Below, one piece after another: positions 1-11,309 of a DNA stretch of 64,000 nucleotides. The notes beneath the pieces were generated by a model. The model was given only the letters and a program-made list of their open reading frames with translations. It was not told the DNA's origin and did not search any database. This DNA comes from Parapristionchus giblindavisi (taxonomy: Eukaryota; Nematoda; Chromadorea; Rhabditida; Diplogasteridae). How positions within the stretch are numbered: position 1 is the stretch's first letter; each line of letters opens with the position of its first letter. Where the stretch lies: contig CALSFV010000485.1 of the NCBI GenBank assembly GCA_943737045.1, positions 1-64,000 on the forward strand, given 5' to 3'. A program made the translations under genes and the position numbers.

Positions 1-1384
1 ATGGGATCATATCATTCTCGTCTCAAACATTCATCATCTTCTCGTATAACTAATTCAGTTCCTTCTATTAAACTTCCTACATCTTCATCATTCAAAGAAG
101 GTCAACTTCATTCTCTTCATTAAATCAATCAATATATTCTTTACAGTACCCTCATCTTCATCACCAGTCGACATTTGTCGATCGAGAAGTGGATCAACTT
201 CAAGTACAAATGGAATAAGACATCCTATTAGTATTAAGAATAGAAGATTGATACAAGTATTATTTATATTAATATAATCAATCAATAATATATATATTTA
301 GAGTTGTTTCTCAAATCCTCATGAAGGCATTGGTAAAAGATCATCAAAAAGAGTATGTGAGAGTAAGGTTTGTATTTTCATTCTATCATCTCTTATTTTA
401 ATTATAAATACTATTTCTTTTCAATTTATATCTTTATATTAATTATAAGAGTATTCGTAATAACCAATTGAAAATATTGATTAAATGTCAAAAAGTTTAT
501 TTTTAATCTCTACTATAAATTCAATCAATAATTGTTTTATCTTCAGAGTGAATTCTCATCATTTTATTTATCAATGGATCAATATTCAAGGGATCTATTT
601 GATGAAAATATTAAAACTCTTCTGAATAAAGTCGTAGCTAATATTGATTATGTTGATGAGGTATATCATATCTATTAATTCTTAATCAATCAATCGATAT
701 TCCATCAGATTGAACGTTTATCAGAACAATTTGGAAGTTCTTTAGTTGAACTTAGAAGTAAAGGATTTCGTCCTGATTTTCTTCCTTCATTAGCTGATTC
801 CGTTTGTAAAGAATGTTTACATTTAGTACGTATCTTGTTCATTCTATATCACATTTGGTATTAGTTATCAAAACTCTTTCAAATGGATAAATGGAGAAGT
901 ATCTATATATCTATAGATAGATTATGACTTCATTTCATTTCATCTAAAATAATCTGTATTAGTATTAACTTGTTTACTTTTATTAAAGGATTCAGCAGTT
1001 CATAAGGCTCATACAACAACTGAAGCATTCTCTCAATTAGGAACATTGGTATGATTAGTAATGGATATTCATCATATACTTTATTTATTTAGTTGTTTTC
1101 TTCTGTAAGAAATGGATTTTATATGGAAATTCGAAAGAAAAGAAGAACATCAAATTCATTCTCTAGTGGAAGTAATTGTAGTAGACGAGAAAAGAAGAAT
1201 TCTGAAAGTGGAAAAGGTATAAAGATCAAAGATCAAAGTACAAGATGTAATGTCTATTCTAGATGATTCTCCTCGATCATATTCACCTGATTCTCATTAT
1301 TCTGATGAATATTTATCAAAAGAAGAAGATAATGGATTACTTCGACCTCCTTCTACTCTTTTATTATCAAGTAGATCATTCTAA
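1..1384 (+). CDS. globin-like protein with predicted N-myristoylation, 270 aa, 8 exons
   Basis: Exons 1-100, 147-256, 302-367, 547-660, 709-825, 989-1048, 1093-1216, 1263-1384; the phases agree throughout and total 271 codons. The window opens exactly at an ATG, so an earlier start cannot be excluded. The N-terminus MGSYHS fits an N-myristoylation signal (Gly2, Ser6), which suggests membrane anchoring. After a Ser-rich linker, residues about 68-195 match the nematode globin family: RLIQSCFSNPHEGIGKR, then ERLSEQFG, GFRPDFLPSLAD and FSSVRNGFYMEIRKKRR. The C-terminal tail is Ser-rich and basic, then acidic. Oddity: at the position of the proximal F8 histidine (Gly-x-x-His in relatives) the protein has GSSL, with Leu142, and my hand alignment puts Phe110 at the distal E7 site. 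Haem binding in the usual way is therefore doubtful. Family call fairly sure; function inferred only. Confidence 0.8.
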
Positions 1385-2174
1385 TTACCTTTATCGACCT
1401 CCTTCTACTCTTTTATTATCAAGTAGATCATTCTAATTACCTTTATCGACCTCCTTCTACTCTTTTATTATCAAGTAGATCATTCTAATTACCTTTATCG
1501 ACCTCCTTCTACTCTTTTATTATCAAGTAGATCATTCTAATTACCTTTATCGACCTCCTTCTACTCTTTTATTATAAAGTAGATCATTCTAATTACCTTT
1601 ATCGACCTCCTTCTACTCTTTTATTATCAAGTAGATCATTCTAATTACCTTTATCGACCTCCTTCTACTCTTTTATTATAAAGTAGATCATTCTAATTAC
1701 CTTTATCGACCTCCTTCTACTCTTTTATTATCAAGTAGATCATTCTAATTACCTTTATCGACCTCCTTCTACTCTTTTATTATCAAGTAGATCATTCTAA
1801 TTACCTTTATCGACCTCCTTCTACTCTTTTATTATCAAGTAGATCATTCTAATTACCTTTATCGACCTCCTTCTACTCTTTTATTATCAAGTAGATCATT
1901 CTAATTACCTTTATCGACCTCCTTCTACTCTTTTATTATCAAGTAGATCATTCTAATTACCTTTATCGACCTCCTTCTACTCTTTTATTATCAAGTAGAT
2001 CATTCTAATTACCTTTATCGACCTCCTTCTACTCTTTTATTATAAAGTAGATCATTCTAATTACCTTTATCGACCTCCTTCTACTCTTTTATTATCAAGT
2101 AGATCATTCTAATTACCTTTATCGACCTCCTTCTACTCTTTTATTATCAAGTAGATCATTCTAATTACCTTTAT
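1342..2174. repeat. 52-bp minisatellite, 16 copies, derived from the globin 3' end
   Basis: A 52-bp unit beginning CGACCTCCTTCTACTC and ending ATTACCTTTAT is repeated 16 times head to tail. The first copy overlaps the last 14 codons and stop codon of the globin-like gene; the rest are downstream copies. A few units carry TATAAAG where most have TATCAAG. As 52 is not a multiple of 3, the array does not extend the reading frame. Confidence 0.95.
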
Positions 2175-3736
2175 CTATCACAATTCCCTAATCTTTCTCT
2201 ATGAGAATAGAATACAGTAGTATATCAACGTGTCACATATATCATTATAATGCTATAATCATCTCAAATTATATATTAGCCAAACATTGTAATTCTCCAT
2301 AATCTTCTTCACTATGAGTACTATGGATAAGATATCTTTGCATACATATTTCATTCTTTTTATTATCCCTCGTATTCTTGCATTGTTTATTATTTGATTG
2401 TAAAGAAGAAAGAGATAATACATCATATCATTATATCATCAATATCAATCATAGAAAAATAATCTTTCTTTTTGTGAGAATGTCTTTATGAACAAGTATA
2501 CAAACACAGTCTCACTCACTCGTCTTCCCATAGGGGGGATTCATTCATACAATAACCTCCTCTTTATGAAGTGAATAAAGATTTAATTAGTTCTTATCGT
2601 TGAGATATATTGATAAGATCGGAAGAAGTATTGAACTGAGTTGTACTATACATATATATGTGTATTCTATTTCTAATAATAGTGAATGATTAGTCTCAGA
2701 TGTCTATGTATCATTAATGATCTATTACTCTGTCATCGATACAATCTTCACGCCAAAACAACCATCAGAATGCATATGCGAATAACTATCTTCATCACTT
2801 TAAAATTGATCAAGCAATTATCAGACCACTGTGAAAACACATGAATTATGAAATTTTGTTGAATTGAGCTCAATTAGTGGTAGAAAAAAGTTGCAAAATT
2901 TTTTGGGGAGGCGGATTCGAACCCGGCTCGCTAACATAGCTAACGCGAACGCTAGCTATCGCTAGTTTTTCGCGAAAAAGTGCATGCCTGGCATGTCGGA
3001 CAGATTGGAGACTATTTTTATCGGATTCTCCTTATAATTTTGCATATACTACATAATTTCTAGGAGGCGGCCGCCATTGCAACATGGCGAAAATATTTTT
3101 TGAAAATAGAGATCATTTTTTAAGACATTTTCTTCTGTTTCTCAAATACCAGAGCACCTACAACTTCGAAAACTTGGCTCCTGGCATAACTTTTCACGCT
3201 TTATTGAATGGTGTATAGCATGAGGGGTTAACATTACGATGAAAATTTCGAAGATCAAAGATCAAAGATCAACCTACGGGTCCAATTTTTGGCTGAAGTG
3301 TATCCCACCTCTAGGCACTCTGCCCTGAAAGTTTGAGCGAAATCGGACTATTTTGAAAATACTGTGTCACCCCCTCCGACGTTCTTACAGAGACCGCGTT
3401 TTAAATGCTTTAAAATATTATCCTTTAAAGAGAGTCAAAAATTTTGTATGAATGTTCTTTGCAATTAAATAATCGATATTTAAACATGATTTCCTTTTTT
3501 TAACATTTACATTAAATTTAAATTTAAATTTTTGTCACAAAATATTTAAAAACATTTTCTGAAAATATGTATGATAAAAATAACAAAGCTGACTCAAATT
3601 GCTCCTTCGAAATTTGCACGCGACGCGTCAAGTGCATGCGCTGCGGTTGTCGTATTCCAACTTGACTTTCTTTCTAAAATATATTCATGTTTTATTGACG
3701 TCATTACTCGTTAATATACAAATTGATATCTCCTAG
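2175..3736. other. intergenic region with dispersed repeat
   Basis: No convincing gene. The first 700 bases are plain AT-rich spacer. From about 2840 the composition changes and includes GC-rich repeat-like stretches, a palindromic TAGCTAACGCGAACGCTAGCTA region near 2937, and a triple AGATCAA run at about 3252-3270 that recurs in other repeats of this window. The last 60 bases ending TCTCCTAG directly before the SRP9 ATG may hold its promoter and a trans-splice acceptor. Confidence 0.6.
2905..2990 (-). repeat. tRNA-derived (SINE-like) fragment
   Basis: On the minus strand CGGGTTCGAATCCGC matches a pol III B box (GGTTCGANTCC). No complete cloverleaf can be drawn, so this is a degenerate tRNA-derived repeat, not a tRNA gene. 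Confidence 0.45.
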
Positions 3737-4076
3737 ATGACATACTTCACTAATTGGGATGAATTTGCTAAGGCTGTTGAACGATTGTATACATCTAATC
3801 CTGAGAAATGCAGGTTTGCAGTTCATGCTATATTCCTATTCTATAATATCTATTATAGATTTGTAACTTCTTTCCGTCATGTGGATAAGTCTCTCAAGAT
3901 CAAGATGACTGATGATGTAGTGTGTCTACAATACAGAACTGATCAAGCTCAAGTAAGTATTGATTTATATGATGTGTTTAATCAATACTACCGTACACAT
4001 GTCCTCTCTATTGTAGGATGTGCGGAAATTGGAAAAGTTAACAGGAACAATGATGAAGAAGATGGTATCTGCATAG
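3737..4076 (+). CDS. SRP9: signal recognition particle 9 kDa protein (SRP9), 76 aa
   Basis: Exons 3737-3813, 3859-3952, 4017-4076. The product begins MTYFTNWDEFAKAVERLYTS and contains FRHVDKSLKIKMTDDVVCLQY followed by KTDQAQ-like RTDQAQ and DVRKLEKL. These match vertebrate SRP9 (W-E-E-F near the start, RHSDGNL..VTDDLVCL, then the TDQAQDVKK motif). SRP9 pairs with SRP14 to bind the Alu domain of SRP RNA and delays translation elongation during cytosolic targeting of secretory proteins. At 76 residues it is close to the 86-residue human protein, missing only a few terminal residues. The ATG directly follows an acceptor-like CCTAG, which may be a spliced-leader site. Both introns are about 45-64 bp. 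Convergent with the OSBP gene; the 418-bp gap between them holds only AT-rich 3' sequence. Confidence 0.93.
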
Positions 4077-4494
4077 ATATGTTACATTTCTATCTATTCA
4101 TTGTTTTATGTTCTTGAGTATTCCAACTGTATATCATATGCTGGTATCATCTGATTGTGATATAGTGAACCATGATAGATAATATTTATCTTCACTATTT
4201 CTCTGAGAAATAAATATATATGTAAGCGAATAGTAGATACAAGTATTCAAATGGAGTGCTATATATATGAGCTCTGACAAAGGTTATTAGTACTATACGA
4301 TAACTTTCTTCTATTACATAAAACTCGAGTTCTTGAAGTTATACCGGGAAAGAAACATGGGAATGCAAATTGATCATAATGAGAATACAATAATGTGATC
4401 TATCTCTTAATCTACACAAGGCAGTACATTAGTACAACAGTTATATTGTATACATATATTGAATAAAATGGAATATTGAATGGAATGGAATAAA

Positions 4495-7400
4495 TTAATA
4501 TATATGAGGACATTTGGACCAATCTTGTCTTTCCTTAGCTTCCCAATATTCTCCTTTGTATACATGAATAAGTGAACCAGTCAATTCATCTTGAGTCTTA
4601 TCAAACCAAGTTGGTTGTATTTCATGAATAGCTTCACCTCTTTGCATTGCTTCATCCATACATGCTTCTCTTTCTTTTCTTTTCATTCTTTGTTTCTCTT
4701 CTAATTCTTGTTTCTTTTCATTAGCTTCATCCCATTCTCCATCTTCCATTAATCTTTGATCTGGTCTTAATCTTGAATCTGTTGGTGCTACTCCTTCTTC
4801 TTCTTCATTCAATTCTATTGCTAACTTTGTGAAATGGTACATTCTCTCGTTCCCCTCACTGAAATCAATCAATCAATAGATACAGTAATCTACTACTCAC
4901 TAAGGTTCATTAACAGTCCATAATCTTGTTGGTGCCTCAGTTTCTACTTTACTCTTTTCTCCCTTCCCAGATGCTTTCAATACCTACAATCGATAAATTG
5001 TTCAATCAATCAATATAAACTATTGATGTACAGTACCTTAAGACTATCCATATGATCATCCCATGTTCCTTGAACAACATACTTTACATTGCCTGAGGCA
5101 TCCTTTACGAATCCACTAACCTTCAACATAATATCGATTCATCGACCATCTATCATATTTAATCTCTCTTACCTTTCTAGGTGTATCTCTACTAAAATAC
5201 GAGTATTGAGCGAATTTAAGTGTACATTTCTCTCCCGTGGTATGATTAGTAATCTCCATATCTCCATGATTATCGATCCATAGTTTACCCACAATGATAT
5301 TGTGTACTGTAGTTGTGATCTACAATAATCATATAAAGATAAGGAAGGAAGATATATATGATACCTTCTTATATGTATAATGATTACCACTAGAAGGAAA
5401 TGTGACATGAGTCCATCCAATTGGAATTACTGATAGATATTTTCCTCTATAATCAATCAATAATCTATTATATCCAATCAATCAATAATGAATAACCTGA
5501 ATCTTGATCCCATAGTGAAATCTTGAAACATAGTCCATCCTCTACCTTGAGCATGATGAGCAGCTGCTGGAGGATGATGAGATACCTTTAATTCAATCAA
5601 TAATATCTATAGTCGATAGTATATCATCCATATGTATCTATTCTCCCCCCTTCAAAAAAACAAAGTCCGGAAAATAAGTTTTAAAAAAAATTGGAAAATT
5701 TCCGGTCAAATCTGCTAAAAATGGCCATGCGCATAGCCTTGCCTTACAATTCCCCGGTTTGCGCACAGCCTTTCCATAGGTGGGCGCGTGAAAACGAATA
5801 TAATTGCGCACAGCCTTGCCTTCCCATGGGGGACTTGCGCATAGCCTTGCTTCGCGAAAATCGGACAATTTTCAGTCGAATTCGTCAAAAAATAGCCATG
5901 CGCACAGCCTTGCCTTACCCTTCCCCGGTTTGCGCACAGCCTTTCCCCCACCGTGCCCACCTATGCCTTCAACTGACACCCATAGTCTAATGGTAAGAAT
6001 CCGGTTGAAGTAACGATCGAGCGGGTTCGAGTCGTGGCCCTTGTTAATGATTTTTGTCATTATTTCCCATATCTGTGGCAGTTATCGCGCTGGGGAAAAA
6101 ATGCAGGAATTCAAACACTGAAAAGTAGAGTACTATAATTGTCACACTAGATCATTTCATCTTCCCCTCACTTTTCACGTCCATTTTACATTTTGTCATC
6201 TCTCTAACTTTTGAATAACATTAATCGACACTCAAGTCATTGAATTGGAACCTATTCCATTACATGGATACCAAAATTCCATTCCAAATTCACAAACTTC
6301 AAAATGGAAATGTCCGTGACACGAAGACGTAGTGACTCCGTATCACAAATGGAATGAATTAATGAATGAATGAATGAACCTGTTCAGCTATACTTTTCCA
6401 TCCTAAATCATTTGTTCTATCACATTCATATGTCTCTCCTAATAATGGATTGAATGGTTTCGTTGTACGATTACCTCAAATCAATCAATAACTTATAAAG
6501 TACATCTAATTAATCTTTACCAGTGGTTGAATATGATGATACAGCATAAGCAGCTACTAAACACATTTGTTCTAATGAATCTTCCTTCAAGGCTGCTTCC
6601 TGTAATGATCAATCAATAAATCAATATCAATCATGAATACTCACATCAAGAATAACATTAGCATACTCGAGATCTTCAGTAATCCGTTGTAGAACAGAAA
6701 GAGGTTCAGAGAAGTTGACCTAATCAATCGATTCATTCAATGGATACTGTAGTTGATAAGTACGGTACTTACGGGCATCGGGATCTTGGATAGTTCTTTA
6801 CCTATACAATTTCTCATAATAGACCATAGATTAAGAGGTAGATCAGGACGATTTGGAATGAAAGTACGACGTTTACGAGATGAAGACATCTATAATCATA
6901 TAGTATATAGATAGATATCATTCATACTATTCATCTATTAACTTGTTCTATTCTAGGAGATATAACTACTGATGATGATGGATGACTATTTGCTACTATC
7001 TCTGCATTAAATAGTTCTTCGTCTTCACGATTATGATTTGATGATCTTCTATCTCTATAATCAATAAATGAATAATCAAGAGTAATCTCTATCTGTATTG
7101 TATACCTATCTTGATAGATATCTTCTTCAGCGTCGTGAAATTCTTCTTCGTCACTTGTATAAAAGGCTATAATGAATATGATTCATCCATCAACTAATTC
7201 ATTCATATCATCAACTTACGTATACTTCCAGCCTTTTCTCTAGCAGCTGCCCTTTCTAAACTTGAATGTTGTTTAGCCAATGTCTCCAATTGTTCTTGTA
7301 ATTGAATCCTTTGACTATGTTCAGATGCTAGAGCCTTCAATTCAATCAATAATATCTCTCCCTCTTCAATCCAATCAATCAATAATTTCTCTTCCCCTTC

Positions 7401-10088
7401 AATCCAATCAATGAATAATATCTCTCCCTCTTCAATCCAATCAATCAATAATATCTCTCCCTCTTCAATCCAATCAATCAATAATACCCTCTTGACTTAC
7501 CTTCTCCAACTTTATCCTTTCCTTCTCTGATAGTACAGCTAACTCTTCAGCTGCTTGCACTACTGTGGCTGATACTACCTAGAGAGAGATGAATAGATGG
7601 AAAGAGTGAGTGAGGATACAATATGATCACGAGAAAGAGTAAGGGATATACTATTCAAATGAATCAATACAAGAAAAGAGTATCTATCTATACATGGAGA
7701 AGAGATCAAATGGAGAAAAAGAGACAAGAAACACTTATCGATCATACCATTCTAATGTCTTATCGAGTGAATAGAGATAGGGAGAGGTAGAAGGAGAGGG
7801 AGGGGTAGAAGGAGAGGGAGAGGGAGAGGGAGAGGTAGAGGTAGAAGGAGAGGGAGAGGTAGAAGGAGAGATAGAAAAGGAGAGGGAGAGGGAAAGCAAC
7901 AACTACTAGACGTGATAATGGTCTCATAGTGTATTGAGAGTTTGGGAATGAATAGAGAAGATGAGAGAGTATAGAGAAAGATATTGAATGAATAGAAAAG
8001 AAATAGATACAACATTGGCAATAGAGATAAAGATAGAGATGAAGAGATAGAAAGAGATAGAGTGAACAGCTGAGAGAAGACACTTCATCTATTCTATATC
8101 CATAATCAACTTACTTTGAATACATGTATTCGTTCTGCTAATACTTTCTTATCAATCAATGGTGATTCAAGAACAAATTGTTCCAATTCAACTCCATGTT
8201 TAGCTAAATCATTCATATATTATATTATCATACTATTCTATTCTAATTCATTAACATATAGTCTATGTATATTCAAATTTGAATATTTACAATATAACTA
8301 AACATTCTATCATTGGTCACCTTCACCTACCTATCTCAATATACAGATTTAAGATTAAATATATACACAATGGAATAGAATAAAAAGTTCAGCCCACACA
8401 AGACTACAGTAATCTCTATAGTTCAACATGGTCAAATTTTCAAATCGCGAATATAGCTGTACAGAAAAATTGTAATCGTAAAAAATAAACGCAAAGTGTA
8501 TGAGACAAACTATGAAATAGATCTAGACAATAAGATAATCTATTCAAAAGTAAAATAAATATGTAAATGTACATACATAATAATGATTGACTTGTATGAA
8601 CTTGTTCTATCTTAGCAGCCATTGCACGTCGTGCACCAGCTACAGTAATTGCACCACGAGATACACCCAATGACGCTTCCACATCATCATCTTAATCAAT
8701 AATCAATAGTCAATACAGATACATCTATGGATACAATATACAAACCAGAATCAGCTTCCTTATTAGCTTTATGACGAGCATATTCAAGTGCTTTCAACCA
8801 TCCCTCACGATCAATATCATTTTGAGCCTATATAATTGAATAGAATATAATGAATAGATAGATAGATAGATAGATAGACTAACCTTTAAATGAAATGTTT
8901 GTGTTGAATGAGCAATAACTATATTACTAGTTACTTTATCAGATAAAACTCTAGCTTCATGTAGATTAATACTTCCTCTACATGATTCTCCCACTTCTGA
9001 TTCACTTCTATAATATACATTCATCATCTTTATTCATTCTCTCTATATATTCCCCCATCATCTCTTTCTATTCAACTTATCTATTTCATCGCATCATTTC
9101 ATATCAAAACCATACTTTCATTCTCTTTCCTTATCACATATGAACTCCCAATACCTCATTAAATCATTAAATCAATCAATATATTGTTCAATGAGTCAGA
9201 TCCATCCAGATTAAGTGATACAATATATGAACAAGGATAGAATAGAGAGACAATAGAGATATAATAGATAAGAGAGGAGTATAAGTGTCTTACATTATGA
9301 TATCATTAGGATGACTTTTATTGATCGATCTATCTCTTGATCTCCATACACAAACTAAACTCTTCTTTGCACGACCAAGACGTTTACGAAGATTCATTCA
9401 ATTGATGAAGAAGGAAGGAATCGATAATCAATCAATTATATGGAATGAATGAATCAAGAGATGGAAGCATTTATGGAAGAAAAGAACAAGAAAAGAGATT
9501 GGAGAGAAGAGAAAGAGCAGAAGGAGGAGGGAAGGAGAAGAGAAAGGGAAAGAGCAACACATATCATGCACAATCCATATAGAGAAAGTGAATATGATGA
9601 AAGGGAAAAGAGGATAGATAGGAAGGGATTGAATGATCAACTAATCAATATACGAATACATCATATTATGATGAATGAATCATTTAATATGGACATAGTG
9701 AGAGATAGAAAGAGAGATGAAGAGAGGAGAAGTCATGAACTCATATAGACGATAGAGAGATAGACACAAAGGTGAGAAGAGAAGAAGGAGAGGGGGAGAG
9801 AGGGGGGGAGAAGGTAGATAGTCGCTAGTGTTTGCATAAGAGTGTGGTGGCATGAGCAACGTTTTAGATGGATCTTTGTCGATTGATTTGTATTCTAACT
9901 ACTACTCTATAGTCACTCACCTTGATTCAAACCAGATAGAAGGAGACTACTTACCTATAATATGAGAGTACTCCATTACTATCCAATACAAACCATCGCT
10001 GTCTGTATCCTTTGATATAATTAGTCCATTTAGATAACCATCCAGCCTTCTCTATAAGTCTATCTGATGGATGACGAGGTGGACTCAT
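4495..10088 (-). CDS. OSBP: oxysterol-binding protein (OSBP-type ORP), 707 aa, 19 exons
   Basis: Coding exons in order: 10088-9955, 9007-8884, 8827-8746, 8690-8577, 8203-8115, 7578-7501, 7334-7220, 7166-7106, 7054-6943, 6889-6773, 6719-6645, 6599-6521, 6474-6380, 5585-5497, 5446-5365, 5319-5173, 5120-5037, 4983-4901, 4858-4495; all phases agree (2,124 bp). N-terminal PH domain with [20 protein letters not shown] and a later [14 protein letters not shown] helix, which binds PI4P/Arf1 at the Golgi in relatives. A coiled coil ([14 protein letters not shown]) follows, then a FFAT-like EEFHDAEED that would bind VAP at the ER. The C-terminal sterol/PI4P ORD domain shows [26 protein letters not shown] and GKLWID, ending in [18 protein letters not shown] and [12 protein letters not shown]. 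Human OSBP is 807 residues; the difference is at the N-terminus. Long introns 1, 5 and 13 hold repeats. An in-frame stop lies just upstream of the chosen ATG. Confidence 0.95.
5640..6130 (+). repeat. repeat insertion with tRNA-like part in OSBP intron 13
   Basis: The 794-bp intron (5586-6379) contains an insertion with several copies of a GCGCACAGCCTTGCC / TGGGCGCGTG motif, on both strands, between 5720 and 5965. It is followed at about 5978-6050 by a tRNA-like sequence: A-box-like TAGTCTAATGG and B box GGGTTCGAGTCG. The acceptor and anticodon stems do not close, so this is a tRNA-derived repeat. The same GCGCACAGCC family recurs in uaf-1 intron 1. Confidence 0.6.
7337..7485 (-). repeat. 33-bp tandem repeat at an OSBP intron 3' end
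   Basis: About four 33-bp units precede the acceptor of exon 7 (minus strand GAAGAGGGAGAGATATTATT type). Each unit is open in one frame as an 11-residue repeat ([11 protein letters not shown]), because 33 is a multiple of three, and this frame joins that of exon 7. Intron retention from exon 6 would meet a TGA first. Confidence 0.75.
7579..8114 (-). repeat. purine-rich low-complexity intron of OSBP
   Basis: OSBP intron 5. The + strand from about 7770 to 7890 is an irregular GGAGAGGGAGAGGTAGAAG purine tract (polypyrimidine on the coding strand), flanked by further GA-rich sequence. No exon with compatible phase is seen. Confidence 0.7.
9294..9397 (-). CDS. candidate alternative first exon of the OSBP gene
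   Basis: Inside intron 1 of the OSBP gene, an ATG opens 34 codons ([20 protein letters not shown] onward) and ends at a GT-AAG donor in phase 2, the same phase as the normal first exon. It would splice directly to exon 2 and replace the first half of the PH domain with a short basic leader. A TGA lies immediately upstream in frame. The phase match and basic composition support it; no transcript evidence is available. Confidence 0.45.
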
Positions 10089-11309
10089 CCTGTCATATCA
10101 TTATTAACCATCTAATATAATGATAAACAATGCAATAGATTGAATGATTCCAATGGAAACGAATATAGAATGAATGAATGAAGAGGAGAATGAGGATAGT
10201 ACATGAAGAATGAACAAGTTTCATTCATTGAGATTAAGATCTTTCAGGAGATCTAACATAAAACTATCGACTTTACCAAATCTCGCACATTCAATTCCAG
10301 AAAGGGGAACAAAATGAATAGAATTATAATAGAATACTACGTGGATAGTGTGTAGTAGAAGTGTAACTATGATTGATAAGATACAAATGGTTAAAATATC
10401 TGATGAAGATGAACATATCATATAGAGTCATATCTCTTGAGATAATAGAGAAAGAAAAGTAATGGATAGAAGTTGTTATGAAATAGAATGATGAGAGGAA
10501 ATGGATGAATGTATACTCACACGACCAATGCAAAATTGACGTGGGAATGAAGGGTCTTAATCAATAAGCAGATACAGACAAACGAGTAAATAATTCACTC
10601 TATCATGAAGAGTAGAAATAGTCGTACAACGATAATATATGAACTATATTACTTAATCATATCAATACTAATTTTAGATCTCAACCAATAAATCGACTAT
10701 TCAAATAATGCATAGCTTTTGTGTAGAGAAATACTTAATTTGAACTAATCCGGATTCAACAAAGTGTCTATATCAATGTATTTGATATTAATAGATAGTG
10801 TATGAAATGACTTATCTAATGGAACGCTAAAGTCACGAAGTTAATAAAAATAAAAGGATAAAATGCCGAAGAATAAGAAGTCGAGAACGAGAGTGAGATT
10901 CCTCATACAAAATGGGTATACTGTATCACCCTCGATTTATCACAAACTGATTCCAATAAACTTTGATCTTTCGTTACAAAAACGCTATTTGCAATTTTTC
11001 TTGCTTTTCTTGGATATTTATTTCAGAATAACTAATTTCCCATATCATGATATTTCAGGAATCAAGAATATGCCCATATTTCGAATGATTTATATTTTCA
11101 TATTTTGAATCGCGGAATCGGAATAAAGTAATCTATACATGGCAAAACTGTCATAGAAGATCTATTTAAGCATTCGAACTTGTTTCAAGGATAATGTTTA
11201 TATATGATAAGACTGAATGGGTGGGATCGATATTAGCACCATAATGATAAAGAGTGATAAGGATGGTTAAGTGTCAATGAATACTCAGATTTCATAGTGT
11301 ACAATAGAT
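10089..11309. other. divergent intergenic region between OSBP and the transporter
   Basis: About 1.2 kb, AT-rich, containing the presumed promoters of both divergent genes. A short ORF at 10863-11108 has no family features and no splice-supported extension, so it is not annotated as a gene. No repeats were recognised. Confidence 0.5.

Noticed and set aside
1342..2174. CRISPR array
   Set aside because: Units are contiguous with no spacers and the DNA is eukaryotic; it is a minisatellite.
9449..9748. 99-codon Arg/Glu-rich ORF opposite OSBP intron 1
   Set aside because: Low-complexity GA-rich sequence; no homology pattern, and the composition explains the open frame.
10863..11108. 81-codon ORF on the plus strand upstream of the transporter
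   Set aside because: No family motif, AT-driven composition, and no splice-supported extension.
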